Assembly: GCA_017051695.1 (NCBI GenBank)
Contig: JAFIDK010000002.1
Coordinates: forward strand, 248,001 to 312,000
Direction of reading: 5' to 3'
DNA: 64,000 bases
DNA from: Algoriphagus aestuarii
Lineage (GTDB): Bacteria > Bacteroidota > Bacteroidia > Cytophagales > Cyclobacteriaceae
Part shown: in pieces, positions 46,112 through 53,646 of the stretch
How the letters are laid out: each line of letters opens with the position of its first letter
How positions within the stretch are numbered: position 1 is the stretch's first letter
Program-made: the position numbers and the translations under genes
The notes under the pieces: generated by a model
What the model was told of the DNA's origin: nothing
The model's input: the letters and a program-made list of their open reading frames with translations, nothing else
Database searches by the model: none

Positions 46112-47674
46112 ATGATGAATTCAAAAATCCTGGTCATTTTCTTTTTTTTAGTTTTTGGTTTTCATCCATCTTTTGGACAGTTAACAACTTACGAAGTTGA
46201 CGAGCTTGCTGATTTGACGATTTCAAAGTTCAATGTTGCCGGCATCGCTATTGGAATTGTGAAAGATGGAAAAGTGGTTCATTCAAGAGGATATGGTGTG
46301 AAGTCGGCCAAAGAGAAAGAAACAGTAGATGAGCAAACACAATTTGGTATAGCTTCCAATACCAAAGCCTTTACTACAACAGCGCTTACTATTTTGGTTG
46401 AACAAGGTAAATTAAGCTGGGAGGACAAAGTGGTTTCGTATATACCCGAGTTCAAAATGTATAACAGTTATATCACTGAAAACTTTAATGTTCAGGACTT
46501 GCTTACACATCGAAGTGGCTTGGGTCTTGGTGCAGGGGACTTGATGTTTATTCCTCCCGGAACTGACTTTACAATAGAAGACATCTTAACCAGCTTCCAG
46601 CACTTTAAACCCCAATCTGCTTTCAGAACTAAATATGACTATGACAACCTGCTATATCTGGTAGCCGGTGAATTGGTGGCAAGGGTGAGTGGAATTTCTT
46701 ATGAAGTCTTTGTAAATGAACATATCCTGAATCCTTTAGGGATGGATAACACATCCTTTAGGTCTTCATTGTCTATTAATGCTGAAAATCTCTCTACCCC
46801 ACATTTGCTAAAGAATGATCAACTTATACCTATCCCTCATTTTGAGCAAATAGGTAACTCGGCTGCAGGTGGTATTTACTCCTCTCTGGATGACTTGTGC
46901 CAATGGATGATGGTGCATTTGAATCAAGGCAAGTTTGGCGAAAATCTCGGTCAGCAACTATTCACAGCCGAAAGTCAATTGGAAGTATGGAAAATCCATA
47001 CGCCCTATACCACCTATCCAGGAGGACGTTATCAAATGCATTTTTCGGGATATGGTCTAGGTTGGGAGCTAATCGATATTCGAGGTAATATGGTGGCACA
47101 TCATGGTGGGCTCATACCTGGAATGGCATCCAAAACCATTTTAGTACCAGATTTGAATCTTGGAATAATCGTACTAATCAACACAAGTGATGAATTTGGT
47201 TTTAGCCCTGTTGAAGCTATTGCCTATTCTATTATGGACAGCTATTTGGGGCTAGAGAATTATGACTGGATCAATAAAACTCATAATCAAGTTCAGCAAA
47301 GTCTTTATGAAACAGACAGTGTCACGAATGCCGTTTGGGAAGTTGTGGAATCTGCTAATTCATCAAGTATTGCCATTCAGAATTATGTAGGAGTTTATAT
47401 AGACAAATGGTTTGGAAAAGTGGAAGTTTTTTCAAAAAATGGAGAACTATGGTTTAGATCCTACAGATCCCCCAAACTTAATGGTAAAATGGAATTTTAT
47501 AAAGCCACGACTTTTGCCATCAGATGGGAATATCAGGACATGAATGCCGATGCCTTTATCATATTCGGATTAAACGAGGAAGGAATTGCAAAGACAATAA
47601 AGATGAAAGGAATTTCGCCTGAAATTGATTTCAGTTTTGATTTCCAAGACTTAGATTTCATTAGAATTAAATGA
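46112..47674 (+). CDS. Secreted serine hydrolase, beta-lactamase fold with C-terminal extension
   Basis: Starting at ATG 46112 the protein has a signal peptide (VIFFFLVFGFHPSFG) and 520 residues. SxxK is SNTK (Ser82, Lys85 from this start), the second motif is YDN in KYDYDNLLYLVAGEL, and the third is HHGG. A C-terminal beta domain of about 110 residues (YVGVYIDKWFGKVEVFSKNG) resembles the DUF3471 domain. Members act as esterases, peptidases or amidases in the periplasm. Not clustered with cell-wall genes. Confidence 0.87.
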   Translation: MMNSKILVIFFFLVFGFHPSFGQLTTYEVDELADLTISKFNVAGIAIGIVKDGKVVHSRGYGVKSAKEKETVDEQTQFGIASNTKAFTTTALTILVEQGKLSWEDKVVSYIPEFKMYNSYITENFNVQDLLTHRSGLGLGAGDLMFIPPGTDFTIEDILTSFQHFKPQSAFRTKYDYDNLLYLVAGELVARVSGISYEVFVNEHILNPLGMDNTSFRSSLSINAENLSTPHLLKNDQLIPIPHFEQIGNSAAGGIYSSLDDLCQWMMVHLNQGKFGENLGQQLFTAESQLEVWKIHTPYTTYPGGRYQMHFSGYGLGWELIDIRGNMVAHHGGLIPGMASKTILVPDLNLGIIVLINTSDEFGFSPVEAIAYSIMDSYLGLENYDWINKTHNQVQQSLYETDSVTNAVWEVVESANSSSIAIQNYVGVYIDKWFGKVEVFSKNGELWFRSYRSPKLNGKMEFYKATTFAIRWEYQDMNADAFIIFGLNEEGIAKTIKMKGISPEIDFSFDFQDLDFIRIK

Positions 47675-47717
47675 AATCATCTAGCAGGTCTAGGTCCTTA
47701 AGTCAGCATGAGGTCCA

Positions 47718-47741
47718 AAAATACCCAGTACTGGGTATTTT
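47718..47741. repeat. 24-bp palindrome, copy 1
   Basis: The core AATACCCAGTACTGGGTATT is perfectly palindromic, extended by AA and TT to 24 bases. An identical core is at 50078-50103. The two copies bracket the DUF6934-like/DUF559 module. The A/T flanks make each a possible bidirectional terminator, or a protein-binding site. Confidence 0.75.
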
Positions 47742-47800
47742 AAATTAATTAAAACTTTAATTAATTAAGAACCGATTACAATTTGGAGTTTAAAAATAAG

Positions 47801-48337
47801 ATGAAGGACAGTCCTACCTATCCAATAGCAAGCCTAAAATCAAATAAAGAGAATTTCCGATATGGATTTGGGACAACTAGTGGTAACCTTAAAATTGTTG
47901 AACATTCTTTTGTAGAAGTTCGAGGTGAAAGAAAGGTTTATAATTTAGGGTTTGGAGACTACAATATTAAGACCGGGGCTTTTGTCGATGATGAAGTTTT
48001 TAATAATGGTGATGCAAGACTGATATTAAATTCTGTTTTGTCAACTGTACCCAATTTTTTTCAAAATAACCCTGATGATGCACTCATCGTTCAAGGGAGT
48101 GACAGCTCAGAGGAATTTTCAGAAAAATGTAAAAGTACCTGTAAGAAAAAATGTAATGATCAATGCAAGAAACAGCACCAGAGGATAAGAATATATTGTA
48201 ATTACTTAGATAAGAATTTTGAAAAATTGATTAAAATTTATATTTTCTTTGGATTGCCTTTAGAGGATGGCTCTGATTTTGAGCAATATATACCAGGAAA
48301 ATCATATAAAAGTGTTTTGATTTATAAAAAAAAGTGA
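47801..48337 (+). CDS. DUF6934-like protein with four-cysteine helix
   Basis: From ATG 47801 (a TTG at 47783 is also possible) the protein has 178 residues. The first half (YPIASLKSNKENFRYGFGTT, VYNLGFGDYN) and the DALIVQGSDSSEEFS motif fit the DUF6934 family of small Bacteroidota proteins, assigned from memory. Next comes an unusual basic segment CKSTCKKKCNDQCKK, four Cys with exact 4-residue spacing, possibly a metal site. A 54-residue gene follows 34 bases downstream, a layout reminiscent of toxin-antitoxin pairs. Function is unknown. Confidence 0.7.
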   Translation: MKDSPTYPIASLKSNKENFRYGFGTTSGNLKIVEHSFVEVRGERKVYNLGFGDYNIKTGAFVDDEVFNNGDARLILNSVLSTVPNFFQNNPDDALIVQGSDSSEEFSEKCKSTCKKKCNDQCKKQHQRIRIYCNYLDKNFEKLIKIYIFFGLPLEDGSDFEQYIPGKSYKSVLIYKKK

Positions 48338-48371
48338 GGATGTTTGAATCACTTTTAGAACCTTACCTAAA

Positions 48372-48536
48372 ATGAAAAAGAAGGCCTACAATGGACCGAC
48401 CGTAGTTAAAACTAGTGAAACAACTAAAAAAGAACTACAACGAATTGGAGAATCCCTAAAAGGGAAGGAGCTTTTCAAAGAAAAAGTTGAAAGTGCAAAA
48501 AAGATACTGGCATCAATTAAAACATTGCCAGTTTAA
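48372..48536 (+). CDS. Small basic protein, putative partner of the DUF6934-like gene
   Basis: A 54-residue frame begins MKKKAYNGPTVVKTSETTKK and ends ILASIKTLPV, with a Lys-rich amphipathic helix between. It starts 34 bases after the upstream stop and ends 24 bases before a strong intrinsic terminator, so it is almost certainly within the same transcript. It has the size of an antitoxin or regulator, but no DNA-binding motif is recognisable. Confidence 0.6.
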   Translation: MKKKAYNGPTVVKTSETTKKELQRIGESLKGKELFKEKVESAKKILASIKTLPV

Positions 48537-48560
48537 AAGAGAGACCAAGTTTTATATTTG

Positions 48561-48588
48561 AAAAAGGAGCAATTTTGCTCCTTTTTTT
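48561..48588 (+). terminator. Intrinsic terminator
   Basis: AAAAAGGAGCAA and TTGCTCCTTTTT form a perfect 12-bp stem with a 2-base centre, followed by more T. It ends the DUF6934-like/small-protein transcript. Confidence 0.9.
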
Positions 48589-48782
48589 AATTCTGGACTT
48601 AGAATCAATGAAATAGATTTTAAAACTAAGATAATTGACCATCTTAGAAAGTACTTGTGAATTTATTGATCCATTACCATCCTATCCATTCTATTCCAGT
48701 TTTAAAGGTATTTGATTTGAATTCTGGCAATAGATTTATTGTCAGAATACTTGACAATAGTTTTTTTGTCATCGTTGAAAAC

Positions 48783-49025
48783 ATGACCTACTCCACCAAC
48801 CTCTTCTCCGGTGCTTCAGCAGCTCCACCACAAAAAGCAAAAGAGCTAAGAAAAACACTTACACCTGCTGAGCGAAGACTTTGGGAAGTTCGCCAAAACA
48901 GACAACTAGACGGATACAAATTCCTTCCACTACCTCACCCTAGCCCTCTCCTTCAGGAGAGGGAATTTGATCCTGCTTGCATTATGGTATTTACTTCAAA
49001 ATCAGTTTCTGAATATATTGATTAG
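48783..49025 (+). pseudogene. Truncated DUF559-type gene, copy A
   Basis: It encodes TYSTNLFSGASAAPPQKAKE then KTLTPAERRLWEVRQNRQLD, the N-terminal third of a DUF559 protein. After GYKF it runs into the palindromic element and ends LLQEREFDPACIMVFTSKS. Its coding part is clearly more diverged from copies B-D than its tail is. Catalytic residues are missing. Confidence 0.85.
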
Positions 49026-49028
49026 TAA

Positions 49029-49274
49029 ATGTCCTACTCCTCCAACCTCTTCTACGGTGCTTCAGCTGTTACACTCCAAAAAGCCAAAGAGCTGAGGAAA
49101 TCCATGACCCTAGCCGAAAGAAAGCTTTGGGCTGTTCTTCAAAACAGACAACTGGATGGCTTTAAGTTTCGGCGACTACCTCACCCTAGCCCTCTCCTTC
49201 AGGAGAGGGAATTTGATCCTGCTTGCATTATGGTATTTACTTCAAAATCAGTTTCTGATTATATTGACTATTAA
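49029..49274 (+). pseudogene. Truncated DUF559-type gene, copy B
   Basis: The first 49 residues are nearly identical to the intact gene at 49521 (KELRKSMTLAERKLWAVLQN). They are then replaced by the repeat-encoded tail PHPSPLLQEREFDPACIMVF. The stop abuts the start of copy C. No catalytic part remains. Confidence 0.88.
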
Positions 49275-49517
49275 ATGTCCTACTCCTCCAACCTCTTCTA
49301 CGGTGCTTCAGCTGTTACACTCCAAAAAGCCAAAGAGCTGAGGAAATCCATGACCCTAGCCGAAAGAAAGCTTTGGGCTGTTCTTCAAAACAGACAACTG
49401 GATGGCTTTAAGTTTCGGCGACTACCTCACCCTAGCCCTCTCCTTCAGGAGAGGGAATTTGATCCTGCTTGCATTATGGTATTTACTTCAAAATCAGTTT
49501 CTGATTATATTGATTAG
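49275..49517 (+). pseudogene. Truncated DUF559-type gene, copy C
   Basis: Same structure and almost identical sequence to copy B; the end differs (YID stop instead of YIDY stop). Its 3' end meets the intact gene after a TAA triplet. Translation could yield short N-terminal fragments of the nuclease. Confidence 0.88.
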
Positions 49518-49520
49518 TAA

Positions 49521-49892
49521 ATGACCTACTCCTCCAACCTCTTCTACGGAGCCCCAGCTGCCACACTCCAAAAAGCCAAAGAGCTGAGGAAATCCATGAC
49601 CCTAGCCGAAAGAAAGCTTTGGGCCGTTCTTCAAAACAGACAACTGGATGGCTATAAGTTTCGGCGTCAACATCCCATATATAAATACATAGCTGACTTC
49701 TATTGCCACGAATTAAGTTTAGTTATCGAACTGGATGGAGGGGTGCATGATGGACTTGAACAAAAAGAACATGACATCAACAGAGATCAAGTGATCCAGG
49801 AATTTGGCATTAGGGTTTTACGAATTAAAAATGAGGAAGTGATGGACGATATAGAAGCGGTGATAAGTAAGATAAAAGGATTTCTGCTCTGA
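49521..49892 (+). CDS. DUF559 endonuclease-like protein (Vsr-related fold)
   Basis: The 123-residue intact copy has the DUF559 core: RKSMTLAERKLWAVLQNRQL, FRRQHPIYKYIADFYCHELS, LVIELDGGVHDGLEQKEHD, RDQVIQEFGIRVLRIKNEEV. The Asp in ADFYC, ELDG and His-x-x are the metal-site pattern of this PD-(D/E)XK/Vsr-like family. Biological role in free-standing form is unknown; related domains occur in methylases and mobile elements. A palindromic repeat of the same type as in copies A-C lies 28 bases after its stop. Confidence 0.9.
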   Translation: MTYSSNLFYGAPAATLQKAKELRKSMTLAERKLWAVLQNRQLDGYKFRRQHPIYKYIADFYCHELSLVIELDGGVHDGLEQKEHDINRDQVIQEFGIRVLRIKNEEVMDDIEAVISKIKGFLL

Positions 49893-49908
49893 TTTACCTC
49901 ACCTTTAT

Positions 49909-50060
49909 ACCTCACCCTATCCCTCTCCTTTAGGAGAGGGCATTTGATCCTTCTAAAAAGAAAGAGTCCGTCCTATTAGCATAAATGTCCTTAAGAGCTC
50001 CGCATTTCTGACCTCATTATTCCACTTTTAGAAGAATCGATCGCCTCCTCTTTCAGGAGG
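49909..50060. repeat. Palindromic repeats downstream of the DUF559 gene
   Basis: CCTCACCCTATCCCTCTCCT with inverted AGGAGAGGG (hairpin 49921-49940) is the same element type as inside copies A-C. A second hairpin CCTCCT...AGGAGG (50044-50060) lies 100 bases further, followed by GGAGG-type purine runs. This 270-base gap to 50166 has no gene. Confidence 0.75.
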
Positions 50061-50077
50061 AGGAGGGAGGAGGTATC

Positions 50078-50103
50078 AAAAATACCCAGTACTGGGTATT
50101 TTT
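50078..50103. repeat. 26-bp palindrome, copy 2
   Basis: Same core as 47718-47741 (AATACCCAGTACTGGGTATT) with three more A/T pairs on each side and T-run after it. It lies 63 bases upstream of the next gene. Confidence 0.78.
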
Positions 50104-50166
50104 TCTCTTTTCGGATTTCTTGATCTTACAATTCAGTAAATCCTATAAACACCAACTTTCAATTCC

Positions 50167-50547
50167 TTGCAAAAGAAAGCCCTTCAATTACTCTTATTTA
50201 CAGCTTTTTTTATTCTGGCTTTTCAGCTTCAGGCACAGACGGTCTATATAACCAAAACAGGAGCAAAGTATCATAAGGAAACCTGTCGCTATGCTAAAAC
50301 AGGCTGGGCTGCACCGCTTACAGAAGCCAAAAAGAGAGGGTTGACTCCTTGCCTGGTTTGTAAACCAAGCTCCACAGAAAATAAGACCTCTGAGCCAACT
50401 CCAATAAAATCCAATAGCTCAGAAGCCAAACCAACTCAAATAGTTCTTCCCAATGTGCAACCACGACCTAAGCAGGATGAAGATGATCTAGAAAGCTTTC
50501 TGCTTGAAGTAAGACTGTTGGCAGCATGGGGAGTTAGGTTTATTTAA
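50167..50547 (+). CDS. Secreted Cys/His-containing small protein
   Basis: The start is TTG 50167; no ATG is available before the signal peptide (QKKALQLLLFTAFFILAFQL, then QAQ). The mature part has VYITKTGAKYHKETCRYAKT and LTPCLVCKP, the His/Cys (YHxxxC ... PCxxC) pattern seen in short extracellular proteins and next to thermonuclease-like domains, probably a zinc site. The tail (PRPKQDEDDLESFLLEVRLL) is polar then hydrophobic and looks unlike the rest, so a frameshift or replacement of the end is possible. Confidence 0.65.
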   Translation: MQKKALQLLLFTAFFILAFQLQAQTVYITKTGAKYHKETCRYAKTGWAAPLTEAKKRGLTPCLVCKPSSTENKTSEPTPIKSNSSEAKPTQIVLPNVQPRPKQDEDDLESFLLEVRLLAAWGVRFI

Positions 50548-50591
50548 TTATAGCAATCTGGTAAATTCGATTTTTAAAACCATCAAAAGAA

Positions 50592-51140
50592 ATGAAACCT
50601 ATTTTCACAATGCACGCAGGAGAATATCTTGTAGCTGAAGAAATCGAAAGGAATTTTAAGGATATACTTGTCTGGATTCCTAGTAAAGATACTGGGATCG
50701 ATCTTTTACTTACTGACAGTAATTCAAAGAAGACTTCTACCATTCAAGTAAAGTTTTCAAAAGACTTTAATCCTACACATGGAAAAAAAAAATTAAAAGA
50801 AAGTATTTCAGGAGCAGGTTGGTGGACATTGAACAAAGATAAAATTGAGAATTCCAAAGCGGATTTCTGGATCTTTGTTATTTACAGTTTTGGAATCAAA
50901 ACAAATGATTTCATTATTATTCCTACATCTGAACTAATTAGGCTTTTTGTAAATCTTCAGAGAGAAACAAAATTGATTCATTGTTATTTTTCTGTAACTA
51001 ATCATGGAACTGCTTTTGAAACAAGGGGACTCTCTGTCTCTGAACTAGAGACAGTTTGTGATGGCAAAGCACTTTTCCCTGAGCGGGATGTAACTTGTTT
51101 TTTGAATAAATGGTCTTTAATAACGAATTTTTTAATTTGA
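50592..51140 (+). CDS. Putative PD-(D/E)XK nuclease-like protein
   Basis: The 182-residue protein begins MKPIFTMHAGEYLVAEEIER, then IPSKDTGIDLLLTD and STIQVKFSKDF. Helix Glu (11/16/17), Asp37 in GID and Gln52-Val-Lys54 fit the E...D...(E/Q)xK order of restriction-like nucleases. WWTLNKDKIENSKADFWIFV continues the fold with the usual ADFW(I/V)FV strand of such proteins. It stands 7 bases before a GIY-YIG gene. No signal peptide. A role in DNA restriction is likely but not proven. Confidence 0.72.
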   Translation: MKPIFTMHAGEYLVAEEIERNFKDILVWIPSKDTGIDLLLTDSNSKKTSTIQVKFSKDFNPTHGKKKLKESISGAGWWTLNKDKIENSKADFWIFVIYSFGIKTNDFIIIPTSELIRLFVNLQRETKLIHCYFSVTNHGTAFETRGLSVSELETVCDGKALFPERDVTCFLNKWSLITNFLI

Positions 51141-51147
51141 TATTTCA

Positions 51148-51969
51148 ATGGATTCTTTCGAAGCTAGCTCATACGTATACGTATACATTGACCCCAGAAA
51201 CTTTGAGGAGTTCTATTATGGTAAGGGTAAAGGCAATAGAAAAGATATTCACCTTTCTTTGGAAGGGGATTCAGAAAAAATCAAACGGATAAAAGCAATT
51301 CAAAAAGAAGGACTTCAGCCAATTGTTAAAGTCATCGCAAAAGGACTCACAGACCAAGAGGCTCTACTTGTTGAAAAGACACTTATATGGAAATTGGGAA
51401 AGAATCTATTAAATGATTCATCTGGACACTTTTCAGATAAATTCCGCCCTCATGATACTTTTCATCTTGATTTGGCAGGATTTGATTTCAAAAATGGTCT
51501 TTACTATCTCAATATAGGGGAAGGAATTCATCGTTGCTGGGAAGACTGTAGCAAGCTAGGTTTTCTATCTGCAGGTCAAGATAAAAAGTGGAGTGACCCG
51601 GTCAAAACACTGATTCCAGGTGACATAGTTGTTGCTTATCTTAAAAATAAAGGTTATGTCGGGATTGGAAGGGTCACACAAAGAGCAATAAGGCCTATAG
51701 AATTCAAAGTAAATGGATTGCCACTAAAACCTTCTGATTTGAAGGTTCCAAATATTTTTGAGAATTCAGACAATGAAAAGAGTGAATATTTGGTGGCTGT
51801 TGACTGGATTAAAAAGGTGCAGGCAACCGAAGCAAAGTGGCAATCAAAATCAGGATTATTTACAACCCAATTGATAAAGGCATCGCTCCAGAATCAAAAA
51901 ATAACAAGAGATTTTTTGGAGAAGGAATTTGGAGTTGATTTTAGCCATTTGCTTTTACAAGATGATTAG
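51148..51969 (+). CDS. GIY-YIG nuclease (LEM-3-like) fused to an EVE/PUA-like domain
   Basis: The 273-residue protein has a GIY-YIG-type N-terminus: YVYVYIDPR then FYYGKGKGNRKDIHLS and the helix with a catalytic-type Glu in LLVEKTLIWKLG. From about 110 a PUA/EVE-like domain follows: LYYLNIGEGIHRCWEDCSKL, GFLSAGQDKKWSD and GDIVVAYLKNKGYVGIGRVT. EVE-type domains recognise modified bases and are frequent in restriction systems. The fusion suggests a nuclease guided by modification. It is co-transcribed with the PD-(D/E)XK-like gene. Confidence 0.82.
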   Translation: MDSFEASSYVYVYIDPRNFEEFYYGKGKGNRKDIHLSLEGDSEKIKRIKAIQKEGLQPIVKVIAKGLTDQEALLVEKTLIWKLGKNLLNDSSGHFSDKFRPHDTFHLDLAGFDFKNGLYYLNIGEGIHRCWEDCSKLGFLSAGQDKKWSDPVKTLIPGDIVVAYLKNKGYVGIGRVTQRAIRPIEFKVNGLPLKPSDLKVPNIFENSDNEKSEYLVAVDWIKKVQATEAKWQSKSGLFTTQLIKASLQNQKITRDFLEKEFGVDFSHLLLQDD

Positions 51970-52149
51970 GAAATAGGCTAATTTTAAATTGAAAGAGCAA
52001 AATCTTGTGGAAATGTTGCTATATCCCAATTTACAATCAATTTAAAGAAATTGAATTTAATTTTCTAAACAGAGTATTTAAACTAAAAAAGTAAAGAAAA
52101 GTTGCTGAATTAGATTTGCTCAATATATTTGCATGAAATGCTAATCAAT
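51970..52149 (+). promoter_or_regulatory. Promoter region of the methyltransferase/GHKL operon
   Basis: TATATTTG (52124-52131) with TTG at 52102-52104, 19-base gap, is a near-ideal Bacteroidota promoter. Transcription would start about 12 bases before ATG 52150. No terminator hairpin was found after the GIY-YIG gene. Confidence 0.75.
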
Positions 52150-52362
52150 ATGAGTAAAATAGCAATAAATCGTCTAAAAGTAGTTTTAGCTGAGCTAAAT
52201 AGGACTAACAAGTGGTTGTCGGAAGAATTGGGAAAAAGTGAATCAACTATATCTCGTTGGTGTACAAATGAAATTCAGCCTTCCCTTGAGACACTTTATA
52301 ATGTTGCTAAAGTGCTAAATATTGATATCCGTGAATTGTTAAACTCAACGAAGAGAAAATGA
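52150..52362 (+). CDS. XRE-type helix-turn-helix regulator
   Basis: From ATG 52150 it has 70 residues: INRLKVVLAELNRTNKWLSE, ELGKSESTISRWCTNEIQPS and LYNVAKVLNIDIRELL, a minimal Cro/C1-type HTH. Earlier in-frame starts fall in the promoter. Its stop overlaps the methyltransferase start (ATGA, 52359-52362), so it resembles the controller protein of restriction-modification operons. Confidence 0.9.
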   Translation: MSKIAINRLKVVLAELNRTNKWLSEELGKSESTISRWCTNEIQPSLETLYNVAKVLNIDIRELLNSTKRK

Positions 52363-53645
52363 CCACCACCTTAAATAATCCTATAACCGATATTAGAAGG
52401 AAATTTCAGGAAATTCCTGTAAGTCCTGAATGGTGCTTTAAAAATGTGCGATCTACAGAACAATGGACACATGGGTATCACAGATATCCTGCAAAATTTC
52501 TCCCAAATCTGGTTCAGAAATTAATTGAAGAATATACAGAAGAAGGAGAATTGGTGGGAGATCTTTTTGCAGGTTGTGGAACGACATTGGTTGAGGCCAA
52601 GGTACATGGGAGGCCTTCTATTGGAGTTGATGTGAATCCTGTCGCAATCTTAATAACAGAGGCGAAGACCAATCCTATAATTCCAGAGAAAGTTGAGCTT
52701 ATGAAAAATTCCTTATATTCTAGGATAGATAGTTTTAACGGTACTAACTTCGAAAAAAACAATACTCATCAAAGACTCGATTATTGGTTCTATCCTGAAC
52801 AAAAGCTTAGAATTGCGTTCCTTTATAAAATTATATTAGAAATAAATGAAAAGAATTTAAGGGTTTTTTTCTTAGTTGCTCTTTCCAATATTCTAAAAAA
52901 CTGTTCCAGATGGCTACAGTCAAGTACAAAACCTCAAATTGATCCAAATAAAGTTCCATCAGACCCCTTTAAAGCCTTTAAGCTTCAAGTAAATCAGATG
53001 GCACGTAAAAATTCAGAATTTTATTTTAACCTCGAATCAACTGGTTTCATTGACACCAAATGCGAAATAAAACTCGAAGATGCAAGAGCTACAAATATCG
53101 TTGGAGGCAGTGTGGGAGCAATTATAACTTCTCCTCCTTATGTCACATCCTACGAGTATGCTGATATTCATCAATTAACAGGGTATTGGTTTGAGTATAT
53201 CAATGATCTTTATGGATTTAGAAAGGATTTTATTGGGACATTTTATTCCCAGAATCAAGAAATTAATACGACTTCATTTATTGGACAGGAAATAGTCAAT
53301 GCACTTTTAAAAAAAGATAATAGGACTGCAAGGGAGGTAACTAATTATTTTAATGATATGTCATTGGTTGGGAAAGAAATGTATAGGGTTTTGAAAACAG
53401 GAGGCCATGCATGTATTGTGATTGGTAATACAACGCTTATGGATGTAAAAATAAAGTCTTCAGAAGTTTTCGCCGAAATTCTTACTATGCAAGGTTTTGA
53501 AATTGTGGAAATCATTAAGCGTAGTATCCCAAATAAATTGATTCCGACCATAAGGGATAAACAGTCTGGTAGGTTTTCAAAACTTGATAACAAAAACAGC
53601 AAATTAGTTTACCCCGAAGAATACATAATTATAGCTAAAAAATAG
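52359..53645 (+). CDS. DNA methyltransferase (amino-group, N4/N6 type)
   Basis: The 428-residue protein has the SAM-binding motif DLFAGCGTTLVEA (residues 68-80) and the catalytic motif TSPPY (257-261), giving a motif I-then-IV order. The N-terminal segment WTHGYHRYPAKFLPNLVQKL is shared with several methyltransferases of defence loci. It modifies adenine-N6 or cytosine-N4; the base and the recognition site cannot be told from sequence. It is translationally coupled to the XRE gene upstream and to the GHKL gene, which starts 1 base after its stop. Confidence 0.9.
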   Translation: MTTTLNNPITDIRRKFQEIPVSPEWCFKNVRSTEQWTHGYHRYPAKFLPNLVQKLIEEYTEEGELVGDLFAGCGTTLVEAKVHGRPSIGVDVNPVAILITEAKTNPIIPEKVELMKNSLYSRIDSFNGTNFEKNNTHQRLDYWFYPEQKLRIAFLYKIILEINEKNLRVFFLVALSNILKNCSRWLQSSTKPQIDPNKVPSDPFKAFKLQVNQMARKNSEFYFNLESTGFIDTKCEIKLEDARATNIVGGSVGAIITSPPYVTSYEYADIHQLTGYWFEYINDLYGFRKDFIGTFYSQNQEINTTSFIGQEIVNALLKKDNRTAREVTNYFNDMSLVGKEMYRVLKTGGHACIVIGNTTLMDVKIKSSEVFAEILTMQGFEIVEIIKRSIPNKLIPTIRDKQSGRFSKLDNKNSKLVYPEEYIIIAKK

Positions 53646-53646
53646 T

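Larger units (their letters stand above)
48783..49520 (+). repeat. Three 246-bp tandem repeat units of truncated DUF559 gene plus palindromic element
   Basis: Starts at 48783, 49029, 49275 and 49521 are exactly 246 bases apart. Units 2 and 3 differ only in the last few bases. Each unit is the first about 145 bases of a DUF559 gene followed by about 98 bases holding CCTCACCCTAGCCCTCTCCT with its inverted partner AGGAGAGGG, and the same tail up to a stop. The fourth start leads into an intact gene. Confidence 0.95.

Noticed and set aside
48783-49520. CRISPR-like tandem repeats
   Set aside because: The period is 246 bases with no short direct repeat/spacer alternation, and the unit is a truncated DUF559 gene. 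It is a tandem duplication, not a CRISPR array.
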